DNA of 64,000 nt, taken from NCBI RefSeq assembly GCF_050402865.1, contig NZ_BAABMF010000001.1, positions 682,001 through 746,000 on the forward strand, in the 5' to 3' direction. The position numbers and the translations under genes were made by a program. The DNA is from Clostridium_AF sediminicola. GTDB taxonomy: Bacteria; Bacillota; Clostridia; Clostridiales; Clostridiaceae. The notes below the pieces were generated by a model that was given only the letters and a program-made list of their open reading frames with translations, had not been told where the DNA came from and ran no database searches. Positions 8,726 through 18,204 of this stretch are shown piece after piece (position 1 is the first letter of the stretch; the number at the start of each line of letters is the position of its first letter).

Positions 8726-10480
8726 ATGAAAAAAGAATTTTCACTCAGCAAAGGTAACGCAATGATTAACTTCACTGCAAAATTCTGCGACAATTCAGAA
8801 ACATTGTTTCACAGTTATGGTTTTTATAGAGTTTTAGAAGCTTATATAAATTCAAGTAAAAAGAGAAATTCCAAGATATATAAATTTCTCAAGAATTCTT
8901 TTCCTAAGAAGAGAAATAGAGAAGATTTGGTAAAAGAACTTACACGTGTATTCAACTTACTTATGGTTTTAGATTCTGATGAGATAGTAAAATTAAATAA
9001 TGAGTATACTGCTTTATTTAAAGATAAATACCAATTCTTAAATTTTGTTGAAAGCCTTTATAGCTTTTGGAGAAAGATTGAAAGATATACTATTATCAAA
9101 AACAATAAACTAAATAAAAAAGGATTTCAAAAAGTTAGTTTTATCAATGCAAATGCTGACTTTACAAATCTTATAAGAACAACTTACAGAAAAATTGAAA
9201 GCAATACATTAAAAGAAGATTCAAATATATATAGACAGCTTCCAGCTGGTGGTAATGCAGGTTTAATTTTAAACAATTCTAAATGGCCGTTGCCAGAGAA
9301 TTATCAATTTTTAAAGGGAATTCCTTTTATTGAATCAATAATAGTAACTCCACCCTTTATCATCTATCCTAAAAAAAATACAAGAGACGGTTTTTTCAAA
9401 GAAACATTTGAAAATCCATTATTAGGGTTAGAAATAAATGAAGATCATTGGTTCTGTTATCCTGCAAAAGTGGGAGAGTTAATAGCTTATATATACTTTC
9501 ATAGAGATTTGATGGCTCACGGAGTTACTCTCTGTAACTTATTTGAAATGGCAAAGCCTTCAGAATATAGAAATAAAAAACCAGACATAGTTTATGTATA
9601 TGGTTGCAAAGATAATTCTGATGAGATAAAAACAGTATTCTATGATGATAAAGAAAACGACATTATGTTAGGTTACGTTAACTACTCTGACGATATTGAC
9701 TATTTTGGATATATGAAAAAAATGGTATTGACCTTACACAATTTAATTATGATTAAACAAGGTGCTTTACCAATCCATGGAGCTATGGTGAATATTATAA
9801 CAAAAAATGGTAATTCAGCAAATGTTATAATTATGGGTGACTCAGGTGCTGGTAAGTCTGAAAGTCTAGAAGCTTTTAGACGTCTTAGTGAAGATTATAT
9901 TAGCGAAATGACAATTATATTTGATGATATGGGTACAATTAAATTAAATAATAACGATAAACCTCTTGGTTTTGGTACAGAAATTGGAGCCTTTGTAAGA
10001 TTAGATGATTTAGATTCAGGATATGCATTTAGAGAAATGGACAGAAGTATTTTTATGAATCCAGACAAAATAAATGCTCGTCTTGTTATTCCTGTTGCAA
10101 CTTATAAAGACATAATGCAAGGTTATCCTGTTGATATGTTCTTATATGCAAATAACTACGAGGACGGAGAAAATGGATACTTAGAATTCTTCCAAGATAT
10201 AGATAAAGCAAAAAAAGTGTTTACTGATGGAGCTAGAATGACTAAAGGGACAACAACTGAAACTGGACTTGTGAAATCTTATTTTGCTAATCCTTTTGGG
10301 CCTGTGCAGAAAAAAGAAGAAACAGACAAATTAATTGATATTTATTTTGATGAACTAGCTAAATCTGGTGTTAAAATCGGCCAATTAAAAACTTGTTTAG
10401 GTATTAAAGGTAAAGAAAAAACCGGAACTGAAAAGGCCGCTGCAGAATTATTAGAAGCAATCAAAACATCTTTTAACTAG
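8726..10480 (+). CDS. Divergent phosphoenolpyruvate-carboxykinase-like P-loop protein
   Basis: The 584-residue protein has a C-terminal half laid out like ATP-dependent PEP carboxykinase. It has the HGAMVNI strand, a P-loop GDSGAGKS at 371-378, an acidic pair IIFDDMG at 400-401, NARLVIPVATY with an Arg at 452, and GTTTETG before NPFGP. The N-terminal half (1-170) matches nothing I recognise; about 170-300 (PAGGNAGL, WPLP) may be the substrate half. The family relation is inferred from motif order, and canonical PEPCK residues are only partly conserved. It could be a PEPCK, an HPr-kinase-like enzyme or a family of unknown role such as DUF4914. It is monocistronic: AAGGAGG precedes the start and a perfect terminator follows. 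Confidence 0.6.
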   Translation: MKKEFSLSKGNAMINFTAKFCDNSETLFHSYGFYRVLEAYINSSKKRNSKIYKFLKNSFPKKRNREDLVKELTRVFNLLMVLDSDEIVKLNNEYTALFKDKYQFLNFVESLYSFWRKIERYTIIKNNKLNKKGFQKVSFINANADFTNLIRTTYRKIESNTLKEDSNIYRQLPAGGNAGLILNNSKWPLPENYQFLKGIPFIESIIVTPPFIIYPKKNTRDGFFKETFENPLLGLEINEDHWFCYPAKVGELIAYIYFHRDLMAHGVTLCNLFEMAKPSEYRNKKPDIVYVYGCKDNSDEIKTVFYDDKENDIMLGYVNYSDDIDYFGYMKKMVLTLHNLIMIKQGALPIHGAMVNIITKNGNSANVIIMGDSGAGKSESLEAFRRLSEDYISEMTIIFDDMGTIKLNNNDKPLGFGTEIGAFVRLDDLDSGYAFREMDRSIFMNPDKINARLVIPVATYKDIMQGYPVDMFLYANNYEDGENGYLEFFQDIDKAKKVFTDGARMTKGTTTETGLVKSYFANPFGPVQKKEETDKLIDIYFDELAKSGVKIGQLKTCLGIKGKEKTGTEKAAAELLEAIKTSFN

Positions 10481-10481
10481 C

Positions 10482-10510
10482 AAAGAGCCAGCATATGCTG
10501 GCTCTTTTTT
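10482..10510 (+). terminator. Intrinsic terminator of the PEPCK-like gene
   Basis: A perfect 13-bp-arm palindrome built on AGAGCCAGCAT ends in a run of six T, directly after the stop codon. Confidence 0.9.
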
Positions 10511-10573
10511 GACTTTCTTCATTTATTTGCTATAATATTATTTGCTTTATAAATTAGATTTGAGGTGAATTCA

Positions 10574-11752
10574 ATGAATAAACAGAACATAAATAAACTA
10601 AAATTATTTTTTATGGGAATAGAAAGTAGATTCAATGATAACAATGATGTTTTTATATCAATCAATGTTGAATTTAAAAATGGTTTAAAGAAATTCTTAG
10701 GTAAAGGTGTCTTTGATAAAGGTCAAATTTCATATAACTTTTCAGGTTCAACAAATTTGTATCCTATCTCCAAATTGTTAAATAAAATTCTAAATGATTC
10801 AATAAATTTTGACGAACTAAGCTTTACATATAAAGAAAGAGGCACTTATATTTTAATCTCAGCTAATAAAAAAAATGTCACAATGACTTCAAAAGAACCA
10901 CCTGAAAATGATTTGAAAGATTCAAATGAAAAACATCCTTCAACAACATCAACTCTTCTTAATAGAAACTACTATATTAATGCAGAAAAAGCTGCTCCAT
11001 TACTTAAAGAAATAAATATAATGACTAAAGATGGTAAAATTAAGAATGATAAAATCAGAAAATATAACCAAATAGATCACTATGTAGAACTTTTAGATAA
11101 AACATTTGAAAATATACCCAAAAACAGAAAAATCGCCCTGCTAGATTGTGGCTGTGGAAAATCCTATCTATCTTTTGCCTTAAATTATTATTTAACAGAA
11201 GTAAAAAAAAGGAAATGTAACTTTATTGGTATTGACAAATCTGAAGAAGTAATCAATACTTCAAAAATAATAGCTCAAAAATTAGGCTACCGAAACATGG
11301 AATTTATAGCAATGGATATAAAAGATTTTGAACATAAAAACAAGATCGATGTTGTATTGTCTTTACATGCCTGTGATACAGCTACCGATATGGCTTTAGC
11401 TTTAGGTGTAAAAGTAAATGCGGATATAATAGTAGCGGTTCCATGCTGCCATAAAGAAATGTTAAAACAATATTCCTACAATCCTTTTGACAAAATTTTA
11501 AAGCACGGAGTATTAAAATCAAGAATGGCCGATATTCTGACAGATGGAATGCGTTCTTTATTATTAGAAGCAAATGGATATGAAGTATCTATCGTTGAAT
11601 ATATTTCTCCGTTAGAAACTCCAAAAAATTTAATGATAAGAGCCTTCAAAAAAAGCGACGAAAATCCTGAAGCAATGGATGAATATATGCAATTAATGTT
11701 AAACCTAAATGTTTCTCCTGCTTTATATAAATATTTATATGTAGAGGAATAA
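10574..11752 (+). CDS. SAM-dependent methyltransferase (Methyltransf_32-like)
   Basis: The 392-residue protein has an N-terminal domain of about 150 residues that I do not recognise. A Rossmann methyltransferase follows: motif I LLDCGCGKSYLSFAL near residue 190, acidic loop FIGIDKS near 218, then LSLHACDTATD and AVPCCHKE. The last two are typical of the PF13679 group related to eukaryotic METTL25. The substrate is unknown; RNA or protein is plausible. The ATG at 10574 is preferred because GAGGTG lies 6 bases before it; the GTG at 10565 is part of that site. It follows the PEPCK-like gene but has its own terminator. Confidence 0.85.
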   Translation: MNKQNINKLKLFFMGIESRFNDNNDVFISINVEFKNGLKKFLGKGVFDKGQISYNFSGSTNLYPISKLLNKILNDSINFDELSFTYKERGTYILISANKKNVTMTSKEPPENDLKDSNEKHPSTTSTLLNRNYYINAEKAAPLLKEINIMTKDGKIKNDKIRKYNQIDHYVELLDKTFENIPKNRKIALLDCGCGKSYLSFALNYYLTEVKKRKCNFIGIDKSEEVINTSKIIAQKLGYRNMEFIAMDIKDFEHKNKIDVVLSLHACDTATDMALALGVKVNADIIVAVPCCHKEMLKQYSYNPFDKILKHGVLKSRMADILTDGMRSLLLEANGYEVSIVEYISPLETPKNLMIRAFKKSDENPEAMDEYMQLMLNLNVSPALYKYLYVEE

Positions 11753-11758
11753 ATACTT

Positions 11759-11802
11759 AACAACAATAAGTGTATGCTTTAAGCATACCTCTTATTGCTG
11801 TT
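11759..11802. terminator. Terminator between convergent genes
   Basis: Arms CAATAAG-GTATGCTT and AAGCATAC-CTTATTG lie between the methyltransferase gene (plus) and the comB-like gene (minus), so it can serve both. Confidence 0.75.
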
Positions 11803-11825
11803 TAATATATACATACTGTACTTTT

Positions 11826-12545
11826 TTATAAAATTCTAATAATTCCATCATTAAAATATGGAATTATATCATAAATATCTCTGCTAAAACAATGTTGCAA
11901 GTCATCCTTAAAGCCCTTGTTCAAAAGTAAGTTATAGTGATAACAATTTTTTAGTAGCGCAGGCAAATTATCCTTATAATTTTCATATAAAATTTTTGCA
12001 GACATGCCTATATCATTACAATCAATCTTATATTTCTTAGATAATTCATAAATTATTTTTCCCCCACAAATAATGTCATCTAAAGAAAACATTCCATTCG
12101 TTCCCGAACAAATAATTGCTAAATCTTTTTCACTCAAAAGTAACTTTTGTATTAATGCTGCAGAATTAAGAAAAGTTCCTATGTATAAATCCTCTGCATC
12201 TTTAGCCGAATCGATTGCTTTTGTGCCGTTAGTAGTAGTAAGTACTACTATTTTATCTTTAACTCTCTCTTTTGTATATGATAAAGGTGAATTACCAAAA
12301 TGAAATCCCTGTATTTGTACAGCTTTTCTTTCTCCTCCAAGTATAATACTATCTTTATCTCCATTATTATGATAATATTGCCAAGCTTCTTCAACTTCCT
12401 TAACAGGTACAATAAATCTCGCACCATTATTCAGAGCTGTTACTATTGTAGAGGTAGCTCTCAAGACATCAATAACTATAGCAGTTTTTCCCTTTAGCAT
12501 ATTGGTATCAACTGTTTTCCAACTTTCATAAAACGATATTTTCAT
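11826..12545 (-). CDS. 2-phosphosulfolactate phosphatase (ComB) family protein
   Basis: The 239-residue product matches ComB. It has VIDVLRATSTIVTAL near residue 25, LGGERKAVQIQGFHFGNSP near 70, LTTTNGTKAI near 103 and CSGTNGMFSLDD near 145. In methanogens ComB hydrolyses 2-phosphosulfolactate to sulfolactate on the way to coenzyme M. Many Firmicutes carry the gene without the rest of that path, and no other coenzyme M gene is in the window, so the true substrate here is uncertain. GGAGG precedes the ATG at 12545. It lies 17 bases downstream of the ketopantoate reductase gene and is probably cotranscribed with it. Confidence 0.85.
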   Translation of the reverse strand: MKISFYESWKTVDTNMLKGKTAIVIDVLRATSTIVTALNNGARFIVPVKEVEEAWQYYHNNGDKDSIILGGERKAVQIQGFHFGNSPLSYTKERVKDKIVVLTTTNGTKAIDSAKDAEDLYIGTFLNSAALIQKLLLSEKDLAIICSGTNGMFSLDDIICGGKIIYELSKKYKIDCNDIGMSAKILYENYKDNLPALLKNCYHYNLLLNKGFKDDLQHCFSRDIYDIIPYFNDGIIRIL

Positions 12546-12562
12546 CAATTTGCCTCCATATA

Positions 12563-13474
12563 CTAAATTTCCCCTTCCAATACACTAATCATCTTTAGAA
12601 GTATCTCATTCATTGGAGTTCTTATATTATGTTTTTCAGCCAATTTCACAATAGTACCTGCAAAAAGTTCTACTTCTGTCTTTCTGCCTGCTTCTACATC
12701 TTGAAGCATAGATGTTTTTCCTTCATCTGATAAATTATTTAATATTCTTAACCATTCTTCATAATCCTCATTATTTAAATTGATACCTTCATATTTAGAT
12801 ATTTCTATAACTTCTTTCATGGTTCTTTCCAATAATTGTGTTGCATTTTCATCTTTTTTTAAAACTCCATAAGGTACCCTTAGTACAGCTGATATTTGAT
12901 TTATCCCAGTGTTAATCATGAATTTCCACCATAATTTTTTAATCATATTTTCTGGAATTATATAAGGTATTTCAGCTCTTTCAAATATATCTTTTATATC
13001 CTGTACTTTATTCGATAAATCTATATTTGTTTTCTCTCCAAAAAATATTTTACCTATATTTGAATACTTAGTTTCATTTTCAATTCTAACTGCATCAATT
13101 CCCACACACATAGAATATACTAATCTTTCTATGCCGAACTTTTCTCCAAGTATATCTTCGGATGATATACCATTCAATAAAGACATTATAATAGTATTTT
13201 TTCCTACAGCTTTTTCAATATTTCTCATTGCTTCAGATAAATGATGATTTTTTACAGCAACAATAATAAAATCAGCTTTTTCTTTAACCTTTTCTGGTAT
13301 TACTGTTTGAAAAAAATATTCTTTGCCATTTACTTTTATTCCTTTTTTATACTTTTCACATCTTTTTTCATTAGCTATAATTGTAACTGATTCTGGATTC
13401 ATATCATATAACTTAGCTGCATAAGAAGCCCCTATTGCTCCTGCTCCAACTACATAAATTGAATTTATTTTCAA
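12563..13474 (-). CDS. 2-dehydropantoate 2-reductase family protein
   Basis: The 303-residue protein has the N-terminal NAD(P)H fold YVVGAGAIGASYAAKL, then VKNHHL near residue 75. The ApbA/PanE C-terminal helical domain has the catalytic Lys in KLWWKFMINTGINQ and the end motif EVELFAGTIVKLA. PanE reduces ketopantoate to pantoate for pantothenate and CoA. Many bacteria carry several homologues with other 2-keto acid substrates, so I give no symbol. The TTG at 13474 follows AGGGGG at proper distance, starts the fold directly and gives the family length. An upstream frame to 13549 would overlap the lipoprotein gene. Confidence 0.85.
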   Translation of the reverse strand: MKINSIYVVGAGAIGASYAAKLYDMNPESVTIIANEKRCEKYKKGIKVNGKEYFFQTVIPEKVKEKADFIIVAVKNHHLSEAMRNIEKAVGKNTIIMSLLNGISSEDILGEKFGIERLVYSMCVGIDAVRIENETKYSNIGKIFFGEKTNIDLSNKVQDIKDIFERAEIPYIIPENMIKKLWWKFMINTGINQISAVLRVPYGVLKKDENATQLLERTMKEVIEISKYEGINLNNEDYEEWLRILNNLSDEGKTSMLQDVEAGRKTEVELFAGTIVKLAEKHNIRTPMNEILLKMISVLEGEI

Positions 13475-13493
13475 TTTTATTCCCCCTTGATTA

Positions 13494-14054
13494 CTATTCG
13501 AGATTGCAAAATGAATAAGGCTTAACTTCAATATCCTCATCCACTTCAATCTCTAGTAGATTTTTATAAACTCTATTTTCTGATTCAATTCCCTCTTCGA
13601 CTACTAAGGACTTCACCTTTAATTTATCAGCTTCCCTTACTAAAAATACTACTTCTCCATAACCAGCATAGTATGAAAAAGAAGCACTTACAGTTTCTTC
13701 AGGTAAATTATAATCTTTAAACTCTTCTAATGAATACGCTTCTCCGACATATGTTCCAATTTTATGTACTTCATCAATTTCACCTTTTATTATTAAATAA
13801 ATATCGGTATAAGGGATTTGTCCTTGTAAATCATTTTCACTATTTTTATCTGACTGTGAGAAAACTTCATACTCAAATTGAACTAAGGCTTTTTTTATTT
13901 CTTTTTCATTACTATCTAAATTAAGGTTAGTTTCTGTTTCACTTTGGATAGCTTTATTAGAGTTTGAAATATTATTTTCAGGAACTTTCCTATTACAACT
14001 TATTAATAAAACAGAAAGAATTACTAATACTATACTAGTTTTAATTTTTTTCAT
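13494..14054 (-). CDS. Hypothetical lipoprotein
   Basis: The 186-residue protein starts MKKIKTSIVLVILSVLLISC, a signal peptide ending in a lipobox with the anchoring Cys at 21. An Asn/Ser/Glu-rich linker follows to about residue 55, then a soluble extracytoplasmic domain rich in Glu and Tyr. I recognise no domain. AGAAGG precedes the start. The ketopantoate reductase gene follows after 19 bases, so the two may share a transcript without an obvious link in function. Confidence 0.75.
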   Translation of the reverse strand: MKKIKTSIVLVILSVLLISCNRKVPENNISNSNKAIQSETETNLNLDSNEKEIKKALVQFEYEVFSQSDKNSENDLQGQIPYTDIYLIIKGEIDEVHKIGTYVGEAYSLEEFKDYNLPEETVSASFSYYAGYGEVVFLVREADKLKVKSLVVEEGIESENRVYKNLLEIEVDEDIEVKPYSFCNLE

Positions 14055-14277
14055 TTTTCCACCTTCTTTCTTTAATAATTACAGTTAAATCACAAAAGTT
14101 ATTCAACTTAAATCATATAATATATAATCATTATATATATACACATCTTATAATACAACAAAAACTAAGCTTCTTCACAAAACCACTAACCTCGACAAAA
14201 TTACTTCACATGATAATATTCTAAATTTTAAAATATTACGATATAATAATATTGAATAAGTTAATCAGGAGGAAAGT

Positions 14278-14706
14278 ATGATTAGAGAATTTAGAATAGA
14301 AGAAACAAACGAAATAATGGAAATATGGAAAGACTCTACAATAAAAGCTCATAAGTTTATACCAGAGAGCTATTGGCTAACGAATTATTCCTTAGTAAAA
14401 GAAATCTATATTCCAATGTCAAAGACATTTGTTTATATAGATAAGGAAAAAATTAAAGGGTTTATTAGTATCATTGATGATACATTTATTGGAGCGGTAT
14501 TTGTTGATGTTAAATACCAAGGACAAGGTGTAGGAACAACATTAATAAACTTTGCGAAAAATATATATAGCAAATTAAATTTAGCAGTATATAAAGAAAA
14601 TGAAAAATCAGTAGGATTTTATAAAAAATCAGGTTTTCTTATTGAAAGTGAACAAATAAATGAAGATACTGATAAAGTAGAATTCATTATGAGTTGGTCA
14701 ATATAA
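14278..14706 (+). CDS. GNAT family N-acetyltransferase
   Basis: The 142-residue protein is a single GNAT fold. The acetyl-CoA loop is VKYQGQGVGTTLI near residue 80, and NEKSVGFYKKSGF near 110 is typical of the YjaB-like group. The substrate is not evident. AGGAGG lies just before the ATG. It is the only plus-strand gene in its neighbourhood, with its own terminator at 14763-14807. Confidence 0.85.
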   Translation: MIREFRIEETNEIMEIWKDSTIKAHKFIPESYWLTNYSLVKEIYIPMSKTFVYIDKEKIKGFISIIDDTFIGAVFVDVKYQGQGVGTTLINFAKNIYSKLNLAVYKENEKSVGFYKKSGFLIESEQINEDTDKVEFIMSWSI

Positions 14707-14762
14707 ACCGTATTCACTCAATTTCATATAAAGCCCAATAATTAGAAAACCAAATAATTTCT

Positions 14763-14807
14763 AAAAATACCGTATTATTCAGTTAAAATGAATTTTACGG
14801 TATCTTT
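14763..14807 (+). terminator. Terminator of the acetyltransferase gene
   Basis: Arms ATACCGTA and TACGGTAT, extended by further partial pairing, are followed by CTTTATTT. The T-run is imperfect. Confidence 0.5.
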
Positions 14808-14882
14808 ATTTATCAATTCAAATAAAATGTGAACTTGTTTTATACTTTTTTCAATATTGAATAAATCACAAAATTTATAATA

Positions 14883-16679
14883 CTATATCTCAATACCTGC
14901 CATTTTCATAAGGTACATAGCATTCCTTGTCTTTGAAACTCCTGTTTTAAGTTTATAATCGAAAAATATTTCATTATTCTTATAATATTCCTCAAAATGG
15001 TAGTTTTTAATTTTTCCCATTGACTCATCCTCTAAAGAAGAAAGTTCTAAATCATGAGTTGATACTAACCCAATGCCACCGTAAGATCTTAATTTATTTA
15101 TTAAAATCTTTGCGCCCGTGTGTCTATCAATTGAATTGGTTCCTTTAAAGATTTCATCAAGTAAAAAGAAAACCTCTTCCTTTTGTTCTATAGCCTCAGT
15201 TATTTTTTTAATCCTGATTATCTCTCCATAGAAAGATGATATTCTTTTGTCAATATCATCATTTACTCTCATACAAGTATAAATATGTAATATTGGGCAT
15301 TGAAAAGTAGATGCGCAAACTGCAGCACCTGTGTAAGCTAAAGCAAGGTTTATCCCTACTGTTCTTAAATAAGTACTTTTTCCAGCCATATTTGAACCTG
15401 TAATCAAAGAAATTGGAGATTTTTCATCAATATTTATAGGATTACTTATCCTTTTCCCAGTTATCAGTGGATGTGCAGAATTCTTAGCAATAATTCTTTT
15501 CTTTTCTGTAAATTCTGGTGTTACCCATTTAGGATTATCAAAATTTAAAATTGCTAAACTTGATAATGCTTCAAATTCCCCTAAAATCTCCAACCAAGAA
15601 CCTAAGTTCTCTCCTGATTCTTTTTTCCACTTGTTAAAAGAAAAACATACTCTATAATCCCATAAAAATAATAAATCTTTAATAATATAAAACATATTCC
15701 TTCTATCAGATATAGATCTAACAATTTTTGAGAACTCATTCATAGAAGTATAACTATTTTGACCATTTAAATCCACTAGTTTCCCTTTTAACTCCATTAA
15801 ATACTCACTTTGAAACTTTTTTTTATCAACATGTTTAATCATTGTAAAATATGTTTCTATATCTTTTTTATACTCGTAAATTGAGCTTAAATATTTAGCT
15901 CTCTCTCCATATCTAAATCCCGTAATAAGAATTTGAATAACAAATAATATAGCAGGTATAGTATAAGGAATTATACCAAACATAAAGTGCATTACTCCTG
16001 CTGAAACTGTGAAAATTGGCAAAATATTTATAATTATTTTCAAAGAATTATTCTCATAAAATACTACTTTGTCTTTACTCCATTGAATTAATTTTTCAGG
16101 TTTTTTAAGATTTTCACTACAAAGTGCATAAGCTTCTAATTTTTGTCTCCACCAAAGATTTTTAGCTAATTCTTTAATTGCCACTTGCCTTTTTGATATT
16201 AATTCTTTACTATTTGGAAAGTTTGACAATGAATTTTTTAAAGCATTTCTACCAAAGTATGTTCTAGCTGTATTAATGTATTGAAATAATGAATTATTTC
16301 CAAAAACATCTAAATCATAAGAAAAATCATGATTTGAATCAATGTATTCTTTCCCTGTGTCCTTAAAACTTTTCCATTCTCCTTTTGTTCTCTCTAAAGA
16401 TTTTTTATTTATATCTATTATGTTATTACAAATCTTTCTTCTAATCATTAATTCTCCATGTTTTTTAGCTACAAGTATAAAACATAATACAGTAATAATA
16501 AAAATTACAAAAGCTAAAAGATAATTATTGTATTTGAGAAAATAAATGAGAAATCCTGCCCCTGAACAAAATATTAATAATCGTAAAATACTATAAAAAT
16601 TACTTGTTTGTTTCTGTCTTCTATTTAAATTTGCGAATTTTTCGCTTCTGTTTTTATATATTGATGTTGTTTCTTTCAT
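14883..16679 (-). CDS. Membrane-associated MutS-family ATPase
   Basis: The 598-residue protein has a C-terminal MutS ATPase domain. Walker A is GSNMAGKS at 428-435, Walker B FFLLDEIFKGTN at about 504-515, and the switch His is in STHD at 540-543. It lacks the mismatch-recognition domain. It has hydrophobic segments at about 31-48, 51-71 and 213-253, so it is predicted to sit in the membrane, with a helical lever region (about 260-400) before the ATPase. MutS relatives of this build occur in Firmicutes and Bacteroidetes without an assigned function; mismatch repair is unlikely. GGGAGAG precedes the ATG at 16679; the longer frame to 16724 has no binding site. Confidence 0.85.
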   Translation of the reverse strand: MKETTSIYKNRSEKFANLNRRQKQTSNFYSILRLLIFCSGAGFLIYFLKYNNYLLAFVIFIITVLCFILVAKKHGELMIRRKICNNIIDINKKSLERTKGEWKSFKDTGKEYIDSNHDFSYDLDVFGNNSLFQYINTARTYFGRNALKNSLSNFPNSKELISKRQVAIKELAKNLWWRQKLEAYALCSENLKKPEKLIQWSKDKVVFYENNSLKIIINILPIFTVSAGVMHFMFGIIPYTIPAILFVIQILITGFRYGERAKYLSSIYEYKKDIETYFTMIKHVDKKKFQSEYLMELKGKLVDLNGQNSYTSMNEFSKIVRSISDRRNMFYIIKDLLFLWDYRVCFSFNKWKKESGENLGSWLEILGEFEALSSLAILNFDNPKWVTPEFTEKKRIIAKNSAHPLITGKRISNPINIDEKSPISLITGSNMAGKSTYLRTVGINLALAYTGAAVCASTFQCPILHIYTCMRVNDDIDKRISSFYGEIIRIKKITEAIEQKEEVFFLLDEIFKGTNSIDRHTGAKILINKLRSYGGIGLVSTHDLELSSLEDESMGKIKNYHFEEYYKNNEIFFDYKLKTGVSKTRNAMYLMKMAGIEI

Positions 16680-16838
16680 ATCACACTCTCCCAAATTTAT
16701 ACTTTTACACTTAAATAATAACACATTAATAAAAATATTATTATTTATAAGAATTATGTTATTTTCAATATATCAACAAAATAACATTTTTATTAATAAT
16801 TTATTTGTTTTGCTTAATTATTTATTTCATTTTATTAA

Positions 16839-16867
16839 TTGACAAACGTGTATTTTGATAATATAAT
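16839..16867 (+). promoter_or_regulatory. Consensus promoter of amt-glnK
   Basis: A perfect TTGACA (16839-16844), a 17-base spacer and a perfect TATAAT (16862-16867) are present. Transcription should begin near 16874, giving an AT-rich leader of about 100 bases before the amt start. I see no clear hairpin or operator in that leader. Confidence 0.75.
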
Positions 16868-16975
16868 AATTATCATACTTTTATTATCTATCTATTAATT
16901 AATTTACGTATTTTTTATTACATTGTTAATTTAAAAAAATTTTTTTATTACTTTAATAATAAGGAGGGAATAATC

Positions 16976-18187
16976 ATGGAAATAAACTTAGTAATTAATT
17001 CAATGTGGGTTTTAGTGGCAGCAATTTTTGTGTTTTTGATGCATGCTGGTTTTGCAATGGTTGAAGTAGGATTTACTCAATCAAAAAATGCAGTAAATAT
17101 CATTATGAAAAACTTTGTAACAGTTTCAATTGGAGTTCTTGGTTTTTTTATTTTAGGATATGGTATTATGTATGGAAAGAATTTTTTGGGTATCTTTGGA
17201 ACTAATCAATTTATTCTTTTTAATACTCCAGAAACTGTAGCGGGTATATCATTTGAGGTTTTCTTCTTCTTTCAAGCTATTTTTGCTGCAACTTGTGCAA
17301 CTATAGTATCTGGTGCAATGGCGGAGAGAACAAAATTTTTATCTTATATAGCATTTTGTATTATTGCCACAACATTCATCTATCCTTTAGTGGGACATTG
17401 GATTTGGGGCGGTGGTTTTTTAAGTGTACTTGGTTTTAGAGATTTTGCTGGTGGTACTGCTGTGCATGCTGTAGGTGGATTTGCAGCGTTAGTTGGAGCT
17501 AAATTAGTTGGCGCAAGAGATGGAAAGTATAAGAATGGACAAGCTAAAGCTATTCCAGGTCATAACATCCCTTTAGGTGCTCTTGGCGTTTTGATTCTTT
17601 GGTTTGGTTGGTTTGGATTTAATCCAGGAAGTACTTTAGATATTACTTCACCGTTAACAGCTCATGCAGCTATTACAACATTACTAGGTGGTTCTGCTGC
17701 TACTATGTCATCAATGATTTTCAGTACAATTAGATATAAGAAACCTGATGCTGGTCTTACTTTAAACGGCGCACTAGCTGGTCTTGTAGGTGTTACTGCA
17801 GGTGCTTCCATGATTTCATATTTTGGTGCAATAATTATTGGTATTGTAGCGGGTATACTAATGATATTCTCAGTTGAATACATAGATACAAAACTAATGA
17901 TTGATGATCCAGTTGGTGCTATATCTGTTCACGGTGTATGTGGTACTTTAGGAACTTTTGCTATAGGTTTATTTGCAACAGATGGTGGATTGTTCTATGG
18001 TGGTGGATTAAAATTATTAGGTATTCAAACACTTGGAGTATTAATTGTTGCTATTACTGTTCTAACTCTTTCTTATATAACCTTTACTGTTATTAAAAAG
18101 ACCTATGGTTTAAGAGTTGAAAAACACGAAGAATCTCGTGGATTAGATGCTATGGAACACGGAATCTCAGCTTATATTGATCTATAG
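16976..18187 (+). CDS. amt: Ammonium transporter Amt
   Basis: The 403-residue integral membrane protein is full length for Amt/MEP/Rh channels, with about 11 hydrophobic helices. The signature DFAGGTAVHAVGG (near residue 160) carries the first pore His, and SVHGVCGTLGTFAIG (near 318) the second. It takes up ammonium. AGGAGG precedes the ATG. The P-II gene follows immediately, the standard amt-glnK pairing in which P-II plugs the channel when nitrogen is plentiful. Confidence 0.97.
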   Translation: MEINLVINSMWVLVAAIFVFLMHAGFAMVEVGFTQSKNAVNIIMKNFVTVSIGVLGFFILGYGIMYGKNFLGIFGTNQFILFNTPETVAGISFEVFFFFQAIFAATCATIVSGAMAERTKFLSYIAFCIIATTFIYPLVGHWIWGGGFLSVLGFRDFAGGTAVHAVGGFAALVGAKLVGARDGKYKNGQAKAIPGHNIPLGALGVLILWFGWFGFNPGSTLDITSPLTAHAAITTLLGGSAATMSSMIFSTIRYKKPDAGLTLNGALAGLVGVTAGASMISYFGAIIIGIVAGILMIFSVEYIDTKLMIDDPVGAISVHGVCGTLGTFAIGLFATDGGLFYGGGLKLLGIQTLGVLIVAITVLTLSYITFTVIKKTYGLRVEKHEESRGLDAMEHGISAYIDL

Positions 18188-18204
18188 AATTGGAGGGATT
18201 ATTA

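Noticed and set aside
11382..11766. Minus-strand frames within the methyltransferase gene
   Set aside because: They are antisense to a well-supported coding region and show no domain or binding site.
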